Origin: Proteles cristata cristata
Taxonomy: Eukaryota > Chordata > Mammalia > Carnivora > Hyaenidae
Length of the DNA: 64,000 nucleotides
Assembly: GCA_017311185.1 (NCBI GenBank)
Contig: JAESUZ010000415.1
Span: 265,501-329,500 of the forward strand
Direction: 5' to 3'
Below the pieces are notes generated by a model. It ran no database searches, had not been told where the DNA came from, and saw only the letters and a program-made list of their open reading frames with translations. This document shows, piece by piece, positions 24,032 to 35,190 of the stretch. The first letter of the stretch is position 1; the number at the start of each line of letters is the position of its first letter. The position numbers and the translations under genes are program-made.

Positions 24032-24300
24032 CAAATATCATATGTTTGCACGTATAGGAGGATTAGAAGGAACTTAACTGAGGAACAAGGGGGAGAAAAA
24101 GGGGGGAAATGGTGGGGGAAAGGGAGAGAGGCAAACCATGAGAGACTCTTGAATGCTGACAAAAACTGAGGACTGTTGGATGTGGGGGGGAGGATGGGCA
24201 TGGAGGAGGGCACTTGTGGGGATGAGCACTGGGTGTTATGTGGAAACTAATTTGACAATAAACTATTTGTAAAAAAAAAAACACAAAAACAAAACAAAAC
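24032..24300 (+). mobile_element. 5'-truncated L1 (3' UTR only)
   Basis: Starts in the last codons of an L1 ORF2 (TATCATATGTTTGCACGTAT) and continues through the same G-rich 3' UTR as the full-length L1 at 56.2-63.1 kb, with AATAAA at about 24258 and an A-rich tail. AAAAGGACGTAGGA (24018-24031) and AAAAGGACCTAGGA (24301-24314) form a 14-bp target-site duplication with one mismatch. No coding capacity. Confidence 0.93.
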
Positions 24301-24314
24301 AAAAGGACCTAGGA

Positions 24315-24985
24315 GAAAACAGAGAAGACACAAAAAGAGGCAGAAAAAAAAGGGTTATCTTGATGTGTCTGAAGAGAGTGCCACAGTCAGAGATGAGAAT
24401 ACAAAGGAATAACTACTGTAATAGTTAACTAACAGTGACTAATAGCGTCATCACTACTTGGACCTGTATGTGAAACAAGAAACCGACTGAGATGCATTCA
24501 AGTGAGTTCCATGAGGTAGAAGACAGAGTGGGGGTCTGGAACGTGCATCATTCCCTTTAAGGGGATGGGTGGGGAGGACATGGGTGTGGTTTCTGGTGCT
24601 GCCCCCCAAGTGTTGCAAGAGACCAAGTACATTTGTATTGGTTCTTGAAGATCTCCAGGAAGGTGCATCTCAAGGGGAAAATGGCAGCCATGTTCAACTG
24701 AGCCTTTCTTTGTGTTTTATGTTCAAGTCCCTGCTTTGATATGATGAATGCTCTGTCTTGCAGTATACTCTGTCTACGTAAGTATTGCCTTCTCGTCCAC
24801 CATAGTACTTGGTACTGCGCCAAGTCCCCGGTAGGGAATCTATAGCCATGGGAGGCAGTGAACACTTGCAAATCAAAGTTACTCTTAACATTTCTCTCTG
24901 TGGATCAGTCAAGTTGCTCCTGATACTGATGCTGCTGGACATTTTAGTTGACTTAGTAAAAGGGAATAGGAATTCCTTTGAGTGT
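24315..24985. other. No gene seen
   Basis: Unique-looking sequence; a minus-strand 104-codon frame (24557-24871) has no recognisable domain. Confidence 0.35.
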
Positions 24986-24989
24986 TTTC

Positions 24990-25380
24990 ATTTATTCATT
25001 TGTTCATTCATTCATTCAACAAATATTTCCTGAAGGCCTGGTATCTATAAAACTGTGGTGACTGGGGACACCTGGGTGGCTCAGTCGGTTAAGCGTCCGA
25101 CTTCGGCTCAGGTCATGATCTCACAGTTCGTGGGTTCGAGCCCCGCGTCGGGCTCTGTGCTGACAGCTAGCTCAGAGCCTGGAGCTTATTTCAGAGTCTG
25201 TGTCTCCCTCTCTCTCTGACCCTGCCTTGCTCACGCTGTCTCTCTCTCTTTCTCTTCGAAAAAAAAAAACAAAAAACTGTGGTGACTGCTAGGGCTGCAT
25301 CAGTGAACAAGACGTCAAAGTTCCTGTCCCCCTGTAGTCTACATTTTGTGGAGGAAGAGAGATGAAAGACCACCAGCTAC
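24990..25380 (-). repeat. Antisense L2 fragment interrupted by a SINE
   Basis: TTCATTCATTCATTCAACAA, a TATTTCCTGAAGGCC block and, beyond the SINE, gctgcatcagtgaacaagac and cccctgtagtctacattttg follow the antisense L2 3' region. The SINE at 25064-25272 splits it. Confidence 0.7.
25064..25272 (+). mobile_element. Felid SINE inside L2
   Basis: Complete SINE with a well preserved head and B-box (GGGTTCGAGCCCCGCGTCGG). A perfect 15-bp target-site duplication AAAACTGTGGTGACT lies at 25049-25063 and 25273-25287. Confidence 0.96.
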
Positions 25381-25479
25381 ATATAACATGTGGTGAATGC
25401 CACCGATGAAAATACAGGAGCATATATGAGAATATATAAGGAATGCCCAAATGATCAAGAAGTTAATATTTTGGTTCCT

Positions 25480-25870
25480 GTTTCAGAATTAAGATCCGCA
25501 TTCATTTCAGAACTTCAGTTATACTTAGATTCATAAAGGAAATATAGACTCATTATGAAAAACCTGGAAAATATAGAAAGCGTAAAGATACAAAAATCTC
25601 CCGTAAACCACTGTTAAAACCACACTTATTTTATGCCTACTTGGGATCATATTGCATATAGTTTTGTAACCTGCTTTTTCACTTCAAATTACATGGTGAA
25701 CCTCTCCTCCAGTCATAAATATTTAATTTAAAACATTTTAAATAACTACATCCTATGCCATTATATAGATGTGCCATAAATTATTTAATCATCTCCCTAT
25801 TGTTGAACATTTGGTTTGTTTCCACTCTTACAAATATGCTTCAATGGTTCTCCTTGTTCCTAAATCTTTG
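25480..25870. repeat. Old LINE-like fragment (L1M/HAL1 type)
   Basis: A ctggaaaatatagaaagcgt region, then aactacatcctatgccatta, gatgtgccataaattattta and tccctattgttgaacatttg match a common old L1-type segment. Orientation and subfamily are not certain. Confidence 0.55.
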
Positions 25871-26600
25871 TTTGAGATTCTATTAGTTTCTTAGCAAAGT
25901 TTCCTAGCCAGTCAGTCCTCAAATATCCATTGAGCAATTATTATGTGCCCAACAGATTTTCTTTTGCTTTTCTAGCCTGCTTGTTTGATACTGATAGGAA
26001 TTCTCAGCTATGCTACACTTGGTTTTGTTCACCTGAAAAAATAGGCTTGTTTACCTCCATGTGTCTTGGCCTCAGTTGTGCCTTGGACCCAGGGCATGAG
26101 GGAAACCCAGTCTTATTTTGACGCCTCTCTGTATCAAGTCTGTTCCACCTTGACCTTTCATCTCTTGCTACTCAATCTCTGAAACTGTGTGCTGGGCTCT
26201 CACACCCAGGCTTTCTGTGCCTTACCATCCCTTTAGGGGCTGAGGACTGTGGCAGGAAGGGTCCCCAGAAATTGGACCAGGGTCTCCCTGTGGAAGTATA
26301 TGTGTTTTAGAGGGCAAAAGAGAAAGGGAGAAGCAGGCAATCCCAAAGTCGGTGTGCAGTAACATAGAAGATGAAAGTCTAGGTGGGGACAACTGGAAAC
26401 TGGCCTACCTCCCTCTTGACCATTTCTTTGGATGGACTGAAGGAGGACTTGGGTTTCTAGGGCATGCCGCTGACCTGTCCCATTAACTATTCCTAATCCG
26501 TAAGCAACCTCTGGAAAATTCCAAGGACACTGGATTAGGTTGATTGCATTGATGGCCCCAGATCGTGGCCTCCCTCATTGCGTGCTTTGCCCTGTAACTC
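25870..26600. other. No gene seen
   Basis: A short antisense L2-like patch (25915-25955) and otherwise unique sequence with small frames. Confidence 0.35.
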
Positions 26601-26619
26601 TGTGGTCCCTTCTCACTCA

Positions 26620-26990
26620 GATTATGGTTTAGCCATAAGACTTGCTTGGCTAATGGGATGTTAGTGATGTGGTGCAAATAGAGGTTTGAAAGCACAGATC
26701 AACATCCACCAATTCTCTTGCATAATTGTGCTCTCTCTCCATTGCAACTCTCTCATAAGAACATAGCAAGGCTGGCTGTGAGGACCTAACGCCCTTCAAG
26801 GCCAGGCAGTCCACTGTCAATCTGCCACCAACTTCAGACATGTGAGCAAGCCCAGCCAAGATCAGTGGAGGCCCCTTATATCAGCTGAACTGACCCTTAG
26901 ACCCTGAGAGGAAAAAAATAAACCATATAATAAGCTTTGGGGTGTTCTTTTGTTACTCAGCAATAACTAACTGATAGAGACATTAATATT
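26620..26990 (+). repeat. Degenerate interspersed repeat (LTR-like), family not named
   Basis: gcttggctaatgggatgtta, a gagcaagcccagccaagatc block, then ttggggtgttcttttgttac and cagcaataactaactgatag follow the 3' end of a common mammalian repeat. Family assignment needs a library search. Confidence 0.45.
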
Positions 26991-26999
26991 GAAGAATAG

Positions 27000-28850
27000 A
27001 GAAAGGGGAGCAGTTGGGGAAAAAGACAAGCAGAAAGTACAGCAATTGATCAAAACACTCAGAAAAACCCCAGCTCTGAATTCACATTAAGTACTACTGT
27101 ATAGCAAGAATCCTCCCCCCGCCCCGGCTCTGTGGCTACCCTTTGACCTTCAGGGATGAGCTTGGTTACCCTTTCTGTGGAGGCATACTCCCTTCTGGGT
27201 CTTCTGATTAGCAGTCCCAGGAACCAGAGTTATCAACTCTTGGAGATGTCCCCGGGGACCAGCCCATCCTGATTTTGAGGTTCTAGAATGCGCAGCCATC
27301 AGGAGAGATCACTGGAGATCCCACCCAGCAACACAGAGAGCTCTTTTGTCCTTGTCTACACTTCCATCTTCTCTCTACCCACGTGGCTGGCCTCCTGAGC
27401 TCCAGTTTCATTGGTTATTTCTCCTTCCGAGCAGCCTGCAAGACTGTTTTTCGTTATGGTCTCATTCCCGGGTCCCTAAACCAGACAGCACCAGGTTCGG
27501 GGGAATATGTAGAATGCCAAAAAGGTGGACCGGTCCACCTCCCACACAAACCAGTCCCGTTTCCTCTGTGGTTGTCTTCTCACCCCATGTTACGGGCATG
27601 GACAGGGCCACGAAAGACACCCCTTAGGGAATCCGAAACACACAGAGACAGCTCACTCAGTGCAAATAAATGGCCATTCATTCTAGTTGTTTATTTTTTT
27701 CCTTCAAGCCGGCCTCCAAACTGGAGAAATGCAAGTCGCCCTCCACTCTTCCCTCGATATTACATGGTGGTTTCCATCTCATTATTGTTGCATTATACGT
27801 AGCACATCTGTTACTGGTCAGGAGCCAACTATTTAATTCTATTAGATACATCTATACAGCAAAGTGATAATCTACACCAGGTTTGTGGAACAAGCACTTA
27901 ATACTTGGCAGTGAGCAGCTGAAGGCTTGATGCACGAGCAAGAGAATGTAGGAGGCCCAATGTAGCTGAGGGTCGCCTGCGGCCAGAAAGCTCGCCTGCA
28001 TTCTTCCCTGGGCCGGCATTCCAGTGTGGGAACTGAGTCAGTCATCGGCTTGTTCCAACATCTGCAAGATATTGATGGAGAACGAGGGAGGTGAAGAGGG
28101 GAGGGAGAGGGGAAACGTTTACCTAACCAAAAGCTAACTCTTCCAAGGGGATTCATGTCAGCACAGACTAAATGATGTGAGAGTTTTAGGCACATGTGGT
28201 AGTATTTACCCCCCAAGAAATGGACACAGATTCGTGTCTTGTTCAGTAAGTGCAGAGCCTTAGACACGCCTTCTGAAGTTGCCCCCGAATTCCTATTTGT
28301 GTTTCCTGGTTGCGTGTCTGCACGCTGGATGGTGGGTCTGCCCTTAGCACCGGAGACACAAATGGGCACTGTGTGCAGGGATCTCTAGCCGGAGCTCTAA
28401 TTCCATGAAATGCTGGGCGGCATGGCTCCACTGTCTCCCTAACACCCCATCTTGCACACAACCCACAAGCACTCTTGCTGTTTTGCACCCTAACTAGGTC
28501 ACTTTATCTCCTGCATTTTTGCCCAGAGGGCTAGAGAGATGGGGAAGGAATACTGATAGAATCTCTCTCTCGTTTCCCCTCCATCCAGAAGGGAGATCAT
28601 TTTTAAATCTCAAAATTGATGAGGGGAAGTGGGGAGGGGCAGGTTGAGGAAAAAAAATCATGTCTCATATTTCATTGATTCTAAGTAAGGTGTCATCAAT
28701 TTTAAGATGCATTATTATTTTATATACCACTAAGAAAAAAAATGCTGACTCTTTAGTTATGATATGCCATCAATGAAAAGACACATCCCAATTTCAGAGA
28801 TATTAAAATATGGGGACAAAAATGTACATCTCAGGATATTCAGCCCCAGG
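27000..28850. other. No gene seen
   Basis: About 1.85 kb of unique-looking sequence. The block 27660-27860 is AT-rich with ATTATTG and TATTTAATTC motifs. Frames of up to 165 codons (minus, 27872-28369) match no family and are not called. Confidence 0.4.
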
Positions 28851-28854
28851 GCTC

Positions 28855-29100
28855 TCCCAAGACCGGCATTTGTGACTTGTGTGACAGTGGACAAGTTATT
28901 TAACATCTTGCAACTCAATTTCCTCGTCTGTAGGATGGGAATAGTGAAAGCACACACCTCATACCATTGTTGCAAGGATTAAATATTGATGGATATAAAG
29001 TGCTGCAAGGAGATGCTATGTAAGCATTATATACTGCGTGGCCTTAAACATGTTACTTAATATCTGTGCCTGTTTCCTCAGTTACCAAATGCAGATAGCA
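28855..29100 (+). repeat. One or two MIR-type relics in tandem
   Basis: tgtgacttgtgtgacagtgg, caatttcctcgtctgtagga and a gcaaggattaaatattgatg region form a MIR. About 29040-29100 (a ggccttaaacatgttactta region, then cctgtttcctcag) starts a second one. Confidence 0.75.
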
Positions 29101-29479
29101 GTGCTGTTCTATTTATTTCCCTTTAATGTGGACCAATGTTTGGACCTGGACTAGCCAGGAAGACAGGTAGACAAGGGATGCTGGTTGAAAGAAAGAGTCC
29201 ACTATAGTGAGTGGACTGTCATGCCAGCAAGGTGACCCGTCCTTCCCTGGTCTTCCCAGTTGTCTGAGCTGCATCCATAGGCACTGCCTTGCTGAACCCA
29301 CTGACCATACCAGGCACTCCTTTCCAGGGTTTCAGGGAAAAGACCTACTTTGTCACTGGCCACCTGTCTTGGCAGTTGACATGAACTGCAACTGTCTTTG
29401 TATTCCAATTATAGTAGATGTACACCTCTGTCCTGGGGTGACTTAAGAATCATTTGCCAAGAAGTTTCATACTGAGTCT

Positions 29480-29600
29480 CCTGGTTTATTTTCTCAATGG
29501 CTCTGGAGGGAAGGAATGATAGTTTTATGATTCCTAATTACTAAACGAGGAGACTGAGGGCCAGAGAAGTGAAGTGTTACCCAAAGTCACGTGGAGCTCC
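29480..29600 (-). repeat. Antisense MIR-type relic
   Basis: GATTCCTAATTACTAAACGA, gactgagggccagagaagtg and an acccaaagtcacgtgg block are MIR in reverse. Confidence 0.65.
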
Positions 29601-29679
29601 TTCTCTTAGACGTACATCATGGTGCTTATACTTGTGTGGTTCATGGACTTCCACTGCCTATATTTGATGCCCCTCCCTG

Positions 29680-30025
29680 CAATGACCCTTCCTGCAGAAG
29701 GATTATGCATTCCCTTCTGCTGACATCAGACTTGGCCAGGTGACTTCATTTGGCCAGTGAAATGTGAGCTCTGTCCAAGAAGAACCTCTAAGAGCTGTGC
29801 TCAATTTGCCGTATGTTTTTTCCTTCTGCTGTAAAGTTGGCAAAGTTCCAGTCACAGGCTGCTTTATCGCTGGGTCCTCTGGTGGGGACAGTGTGAAATA
29901 GAGTTGCAGATGGCATACAGGGGACATGTCACGTGAGCAAGAAGCAAACCTTTGTGGTTGTAAGCCATTGAGATTGTGGGGTTGTATGTTACCACAGCAA
30001 AACCTAGCATCTTCTAACAGATACA
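29680..30025 (+). repeat. Degenerate LTR-like repeat, family not named
   Basis: cttggccaggtgacttcatt near the start and tttgtggttgtaagccattg, gggttgtatgttaccacagc, aaaacctagcatcttc at the end follow a known mammalian repeat with the terminus tgttaccacagcataaccta. No coding part. Confidence 0.5.
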
Positions 30026-30224
30026 ATGTGCTTTAGAAAACATACCCTCCATGCACAAGATCTATTATACCTTTTACCTCCCCAAACCTTTACAAAACAT
30101 TTGCTCTCTTAGAAGATCGTTCAAGGGGCCTGATAATGTTGGCTTTTGCTTCCTATCTTTACACATACCTCTCTTCTTCATATAGTCCTGATTAGCCCTC
30201 CTGGCACAAAAATCAAATATTTCC

Positions 30225-30836
30225 TCAAATATTACCTCAAAATGTGACCTTATTTGGAGATAGGATCTTTACAGAGGTAATCAAGTAAAAATGAGATCAT
30301 GAGGGTGGGCCTTAACCCAATATGACTGGTGTGCTTATGAAAAGGAGACATTTGGGGGTGCCTGGATGGCACAGCCCATTGAGCATCCGACTTCAGCTCA
30401 GGTCATGAGCTCATGGTTCAAGGGTTTGAGCCCCATGTCAGGCTTTGCACTGACAGCACAGAGCTTGCTTCAGATTATCTCTGTCTCCTTTTCTCTGCTC
30501 CTCCGCCTATTCATATTCTCTCTCTCTCTCTCTCCCTCTCTCTCTCTCTCTCTTTTTCAAAAAAATTAATAAACATTAAAAAAAGAAAAGGGGAAATTTG
30601 GACACAGAGACACACATTCCGTAAGCATGCCCTATGAACATGGAGACGACCATCTACAAGCTAAGAGGAGAGGCTTGGAACAGACTTTTTTCTCATAGTC
30701 CTCAGAAGGAACTGACCCTGCCAACTACTTGATTGGCAGGCTTCCAGCCTCCATATATGTAAGCCAATATACTTGTTGTTTAAGCCAACCGTTTTGTGAT
30801 AGTTTGTTATGGCAGCCCTAACAATGATACCTAATA
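30225..30836 (+). mobile_element. MLT1-type solo LTR, SINE-interrupted
   Basis: A tgtgaccttatttggagata block, atgagatcatgagggtgggc, cccaatatgactggtgtgct, a ccctgccaac block and the end atagtttgttatggcagccc match the same MLT1-type LTR as at 3.4-4.0 kb. A SINE splits it at 30355-30585. Long dead, no coding part. Confidence 0.78.
30355..30585 (+). mobile_element. Felid SINE inside an MLT1-type LTR
   Basis: Head GGGGTGCCTGGATGGCACAG, middle expanded to a long CT tract (about 30518-30553), A-tail. Target copies AAAAGGAGACATTTG (30340-30354) and AAAAGGGGAAATTTG (30586-30600), 13 of 15 identical. Confidence 0.94.
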
Positions 30837-30839
30837 TAT

Positions 30840-32940
30840 CTTTCAATTTCTTATGATCACAGAGACGGTAACAAATCAGTGGTAGCGAATTAGGGCAGAA
30901 TGAGAAGAAATTTGGTAAATAAATAGTAGGGGTGAGGAGGTAGAGGTCCTCCCGGCAAAGGCATGGGATCAGCAAGGGGCAGAGTGAGGAATCCATCTTG
31001 CGTGTTTGAGACCGGGCAAGCACACTGGCCCTGCTCATGTGTAGGTGAGAGGTGCTGGAGAAGGTAGGTTGGGACCAGGTCATGGGAGCAAACCCTGGTC
31101 TTGATTGATAGGTTAACTCTGAATGCTTTCATTTTTGACAATCAGAAACTCTTACAGCTTTCTGAGGATTTTCCTAGTGGGTTTGGGGTTTATAAATGGT
31201 CAAAATTTAATCAGGACCAAGTCAATGTGAGCAAAGGAAGTCCCCGAGTTGGGACAATAAGGAATAAAGTAATGAATAGTTTTCTAGACTGGTTGGTTTT
31301 GGTGAAGTAAATAGATCTCCCTCTGGCTACATAGTTGCACATATTGCTTCCTGAAGAAGCCACTTTGTTGGTGAAACTCCTGCTATGTCTCCTCACTTAG
31401 CAGGGACACCTTTATCAGCACTTGGCATCGGCCCTCATACCTGAGGCAGTCCACCCACGTCAGGCAGAATATTACAGCCTTTGACAGAGTCGCATCTGCA
31501 ATGAATAGTGCTGCCTTACGTCCGCCACAGCGGAGCCCAGCCTTGACCTGATCTCACCGTGTTTTCCCCGTCCATGGCCATGGGACAAAGTCTCTGTCTG
31601 CCTTCCTGGTTTTCAATTCCAGTTTTCCCACCTCTCTGCATTCAGAGCACCGAGTGCCTAGTGCCTTGGGCCTTGATGACTCAACATCCCGAGGTTCTGG
31701 CAAAGGTCATCCTTCTGGTGACATGGACGTCATGCCCGGAGAACCAAGGCAACATGTTCCACTCCTCAGATCCGTCTCCTGTGGACATTGACTCCACCCA
31801 GTCTGCATTTGCTGTGTAGTCTGTGTAATATAAAATTGGACAATGGGTCACCCTTCTGAAAGGTAATCAATAACCGTCCAGCCAGGTCAGTCATCAGGAG
31901 GCCGCTCCACCTGCACTCCTAAAGACCCTGAATACCTCACATAAAGCTCCCCAGGAAAGAACCACAGCCGTTCATTCCCATGGAGAATGGGGCGTGCTTA
32001 TTGCTCCTGATCCTCAAATGCACATGGAGGTCTAAATGCCTAGTTTTGAAGGTGCCTGGGGACCTGTAGATAAATGATGGCACTCAGAAGCCAGGGGCTC
32101 ATGTTACCATAGAGCTGCCCACAACTGGCTTTCCTCACTCTAAGTACCTTGGCAGCAGTGTCTTTTCCAGCTGTACGTCTCTTACTTAATGGAGAGCCCG
32201 TCCAGAGCTCTGGAGCAAAGGCCATGGGACTCAAATCCCATTCCAAGCGAGTGAGTGACAAGCAACTAATTTCCAAAGCTGTGCAGCGGATATTTTTTCT
32301 TCCTTCAACCCTCTGGGAGAGAGAATGATGCAAATAAAATACCCCAAGGGGGAGTAGCTTGTTGTAACTTATGATTAATCTTGAAAAACCACATGAGTTA
32401 AGCATTCCAGTCCTGGAGCTAACCCTAAAATCAGGAACATGATACCACTCCCTCCTTGCAGGCCTGCTCCTCATTCCCTCACTCCTCGAGTCTCAGAAAT
32501 CTTAGGTGCATTTGTACAATGCATCCTTCTTGCCACTCAAGCCAGTGGAGGAGTCCTTTGTTGCGACCAGCTCAGAAAAAGCAACCTTGGGTCTGTCATG
32601 GGGGACAGCTCTTTTAATCAGAGTAATAGCCTGATGCATGTTTAAAACATTGTGTTCTTTCAAATGGCTGATTTTGTTGTTCTTCATGAAAGCCTAATGT
32701 TAATGGGAGCTTCATATTCTCCTCAGTCCAATAAAGATGCTTCTGGAAGCATGCTGGGCCATGCCTGACCACAGGAAAAAATGGTGATGGTAAATAGAGT
32801 CTGGGACAAAACACGGGCACCCTACCTCTTCAAATTCGGGCATCTAGGTGCCCCCAAAGGGCTCTCTGCGAGGTGCCCACCTCTGACTGTGTGCAAATCA
32901 TTTTACCCCTCAGGCTTATGTTCTTCATGTCAAAAATTAG
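30840..32940. other. No gene seen
   Basis: About 2.1 kb of unique-looking sequence. Frames of 140 (minus, 30661-31083, partly in the LTR) and 144 codons (minus, 32040-32474) have no recognisable motifs. No repeat that I can name. Confidence 0.4.
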
Positions 32941-32958
32941 CTAACATGCCCTATCTTT

Positions 32959-33176
32959 TTTTTTTTTTTAATGTTTTATTTATTTCTAGAGAGAGAGAGA
33001 GAGACAGCATGAGCAGGGGAGGGTCAGAGAGAGAAGGAGTCACAGATTGAAACAGGCTCCAGGCTCTGAGCCGGCAGTCAGCACAGAGCCCGACGCGGGG
33101 CTCGAACCCACTAACCGCGAGATCATGACCTAAGCGAAAGTCGGACGCTCAACCGACTAAGCCACCCAGGCGCCCC
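32959..33176 (-). mobile_element. Felid SINE, TGCC/CTAG subfamily, young
   Basis: Complete reverse-oriented SINE with a perfect 17-bp target-site duplication TAACATGCCCTATCTTT (32942-32958 and 33177-33193). It shares GGCAGTCAGCAC, GCGAAAGTCGGACGC, GACTAAGCC and TTTCTAG with the copy at 22480. Confidence 0.97.
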
Positions 33177-33204
33177 TAACATGCCCTATCTTTGAGATTG
33201 CTTG

Positions 33205-33350
33205 GGGAAACAAGTCACTATGTCATCTGTTTGTGCCTTGGTTTCCTCTCTTGGGGATTTTAAGAAAACTAAATGAGCTCAAGCATGTAACATGCTTTAG
33301 ATCATGCCTGGCAGAGAGTATGGAGTAAATGCTGGCCATTATTTTTACTG
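33205..33350 (+). repeat. MIR-type SINE relic
   Basis: gtgccttggtttcctctctt, a taaatgagctcaagcatgta region and gcctggcagagagtatggag follow MIR order. Confidence 0.7.
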
Positions 33351-33359
33351 GCTTTGAGT

Positions 33360-34040
33360 GAAGCCACACTAAAGATGGTGGAAAAGAGAAAGTGTGTCAC
33401 TAGCAAAAGCATGATTTACTTCCCTATTAGCACAGCTGTCAAGCTATTTCCCTGAGCAATCCATTGGGCAGAAGGTTCTTTATCCCAGCTACAACTAGCT
33501 GCTGTCCTGATTCTTCTGATTTGCCCCAACAGCAAAGCAGGACCTTCGGACAGGCCTGTTCTGAGCCAGGGGACATTTCAACATGGTCCTCTTGATGTTG
33601 AGTAATCATAATGCAAAGACAATTCAAAAAAAGTTAAGAAGTAATGGGGACAAGTGGCCTTCAGTCTTGAGCCTCCTTCCTGCCCTGAGTCCAATTTTGT
33701 CCTTGAATCTAACCCTATTGGAATCAAGGAGGAAGTATTGTTATTTCCACAATTCTTGTTAATAGTGTGTTTTTTTTTCTTTCTGTTTCTTTAACGGAAA
33801 GCTTAAGCATTTGTTTTCCAGGCTGCATCCTGGGTCAAAGTGGGGATGTCAGATGTCTGTCTTCTCCCACAGACCACCCAGTCTTCTCAGACAACACTTC
33901 TTTCCTGGCACTTGTTGTGGGTCGCTGGCTTAGGAGGCTCTGTGGTGGGGGAGTAAATCACAGGCAGGGTTGGGCCAGTTTTATCCTAGGGAGGAAGAAG
34001 CAGTGTCATTGGCCACCAGCTTAGGAAAGCCTGAGTTGGG
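33360..34040. other. No gene seen
   Basis: Unique-looking sequence with short frames only. Confidence 0.35.
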
Positions 34041-34044
34041 GGTA

Positions 34045-34320
34045 CTGGGGTGTCCAGGCTTGCAAAGCATTTCATTAATTGGCCACCATTTATGCCTTCG
34101 TTCCCAGCTTATTTTAATTAGCTGCTTCCGGATTTAATCTCCCAAATGTTCTGCCTCTGTCCTTGTTGAATCCTGCGGTCTGATGGGCCCTTATTTATGC
34201 ACATCAATACTGTTTACAAACATGAAAGCTGCCCAGCGGTGTTTGAACTTTAGGCACTGCCATTGGTTATCGATAAGGAAAGGCAGCCCTGCAGGTGGTA
34301 CGTCAATACCGCCAGGTCAA
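34045..34320. promoter_or_regulatory. Candidate conserved non-coding block
   Basis: A repeat-free block with CATTAATTGG (about 34072), TTTTAATTAGCTG (about 34112), GGATTTAATC (about 34130) and a palindromic TTATCGATAA (34267-34276) next to an inverted CCAAT (ATTGG). Typical of a homeodomain/ONECUT-type regulatory block, but conservation is untested. Confidence 0.33.
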
Positions 34321-34729
34321 TATTGCAAGCGCAGGCAAGATCCGGGCTTTTCTGCATGGTCTGGGGGAGGAGGCTTCGGTCGGCAGAAACTCCATTCCAC
34401 TGGTCTTTGCTCTCGAGTGTCACCATCTTCTTTCCCATTCCGAGTCACGGATAGCCTCTGGGGCCGACTGGGTTATTGAGGAAGCTCACTGTTGCAGCAA
34501 GAGAAGAAACCCACCATTTTGGAAGTGTATCTTTTTTCCCAATAGACCCATAGGGCCATGGTTCTCCTGGGGTGCTGGAATTGGAGTCAGTTTTCTGCCA
34601 GGCTCCCACACTTTGGGACAAGTCAGAAGCTCTCTTGGCTTCTCTTTTTAAGTCTAGAAAGTATGTTTCAACCTTTGAATGTGGTAACGTGTACAAAAGT
34701 GTTTTTATAATGCTACGATGGATCAACTC

Positions 34730-34980
34730 GGTTGTACAATGGTTTACGGGGCCACAGAGACATAGGTTCAAACTTCCTTTCTGCTACTTACTGTCTGGGT
34801 GTCCTCTAGTGCTTTACATAATATCTCTAATTCCCAATTTACTCATATGGTAAATGGACTTAAGAGTGGTACCATTCTGGAAGGCTTGTTTCAGGACAAA
34901 ATGAGATTAAACATAAAGAATGTACATAGCCTGGTACCCAAGACCTAAGAAACACTGTTGCTCCATTATGATGGCTTTTT
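34730..34980 (+). repeat. MIR-type SINE relic
   Basis: ataggttcaaacttcctttc, tgctacttactgtctgggtg, aatttactcatatggtaaat and a ggacaaaatgagattaaaca region follow MIR with moderate decay. Confidence 0.75.
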
Positions 34981-35002
34981 ATTAAATTATTATCATTACC
35001 GC

Positions 35003-35038
<36 letters not shown>
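35003..35038. repeat. (ATT)n microsatellite
   Basis: An almost pure ATT trinucleotide run of about 12 units between two MIR relics. Confidence 0.92.
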
Positions 35039-35039
35039 A

Positions 35040-35190
35040 ATTCCCAGGTCAGCCGCTACTTAGCTGAGTGAACTCAGAAAATTACTTTTGTCTGAGCCCT
35101 GGTTTCTTCTGTTGTCAACTAGGAATCAACACCAATCTCTCAAGATTCTCTGAGAATTAAGTGAAAATATGGTGTAACCCATGGACTAGC
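35040..35190 (+). repeat. MIR-type SINE relic
   Basis: gccgctacttagctgagtga, gccctggtttcttctgttgt and a gagaattaagtgaaaatatg block follow MIR order. Confidence 0.65.

Noticed and set aside
25064..25140. tRNA-like sequence with a near-perfect B-box
   Set aside because: It is the tRNA-derived head of a SINE. It lacks a proper cloverleaf and is followed by the SINE body, so no tRNA gene is called for it or the other SINE heads.
27872..28369. 165-codon minus-strand frame
   Set aside because: No recognisable motifs, no splice or promoter context, and an overlapping frame on the same strand. Treated as chance.
32040..32474. 144-codon minus-strand frame
   Set aside because: No family resemblance or supporting signals.
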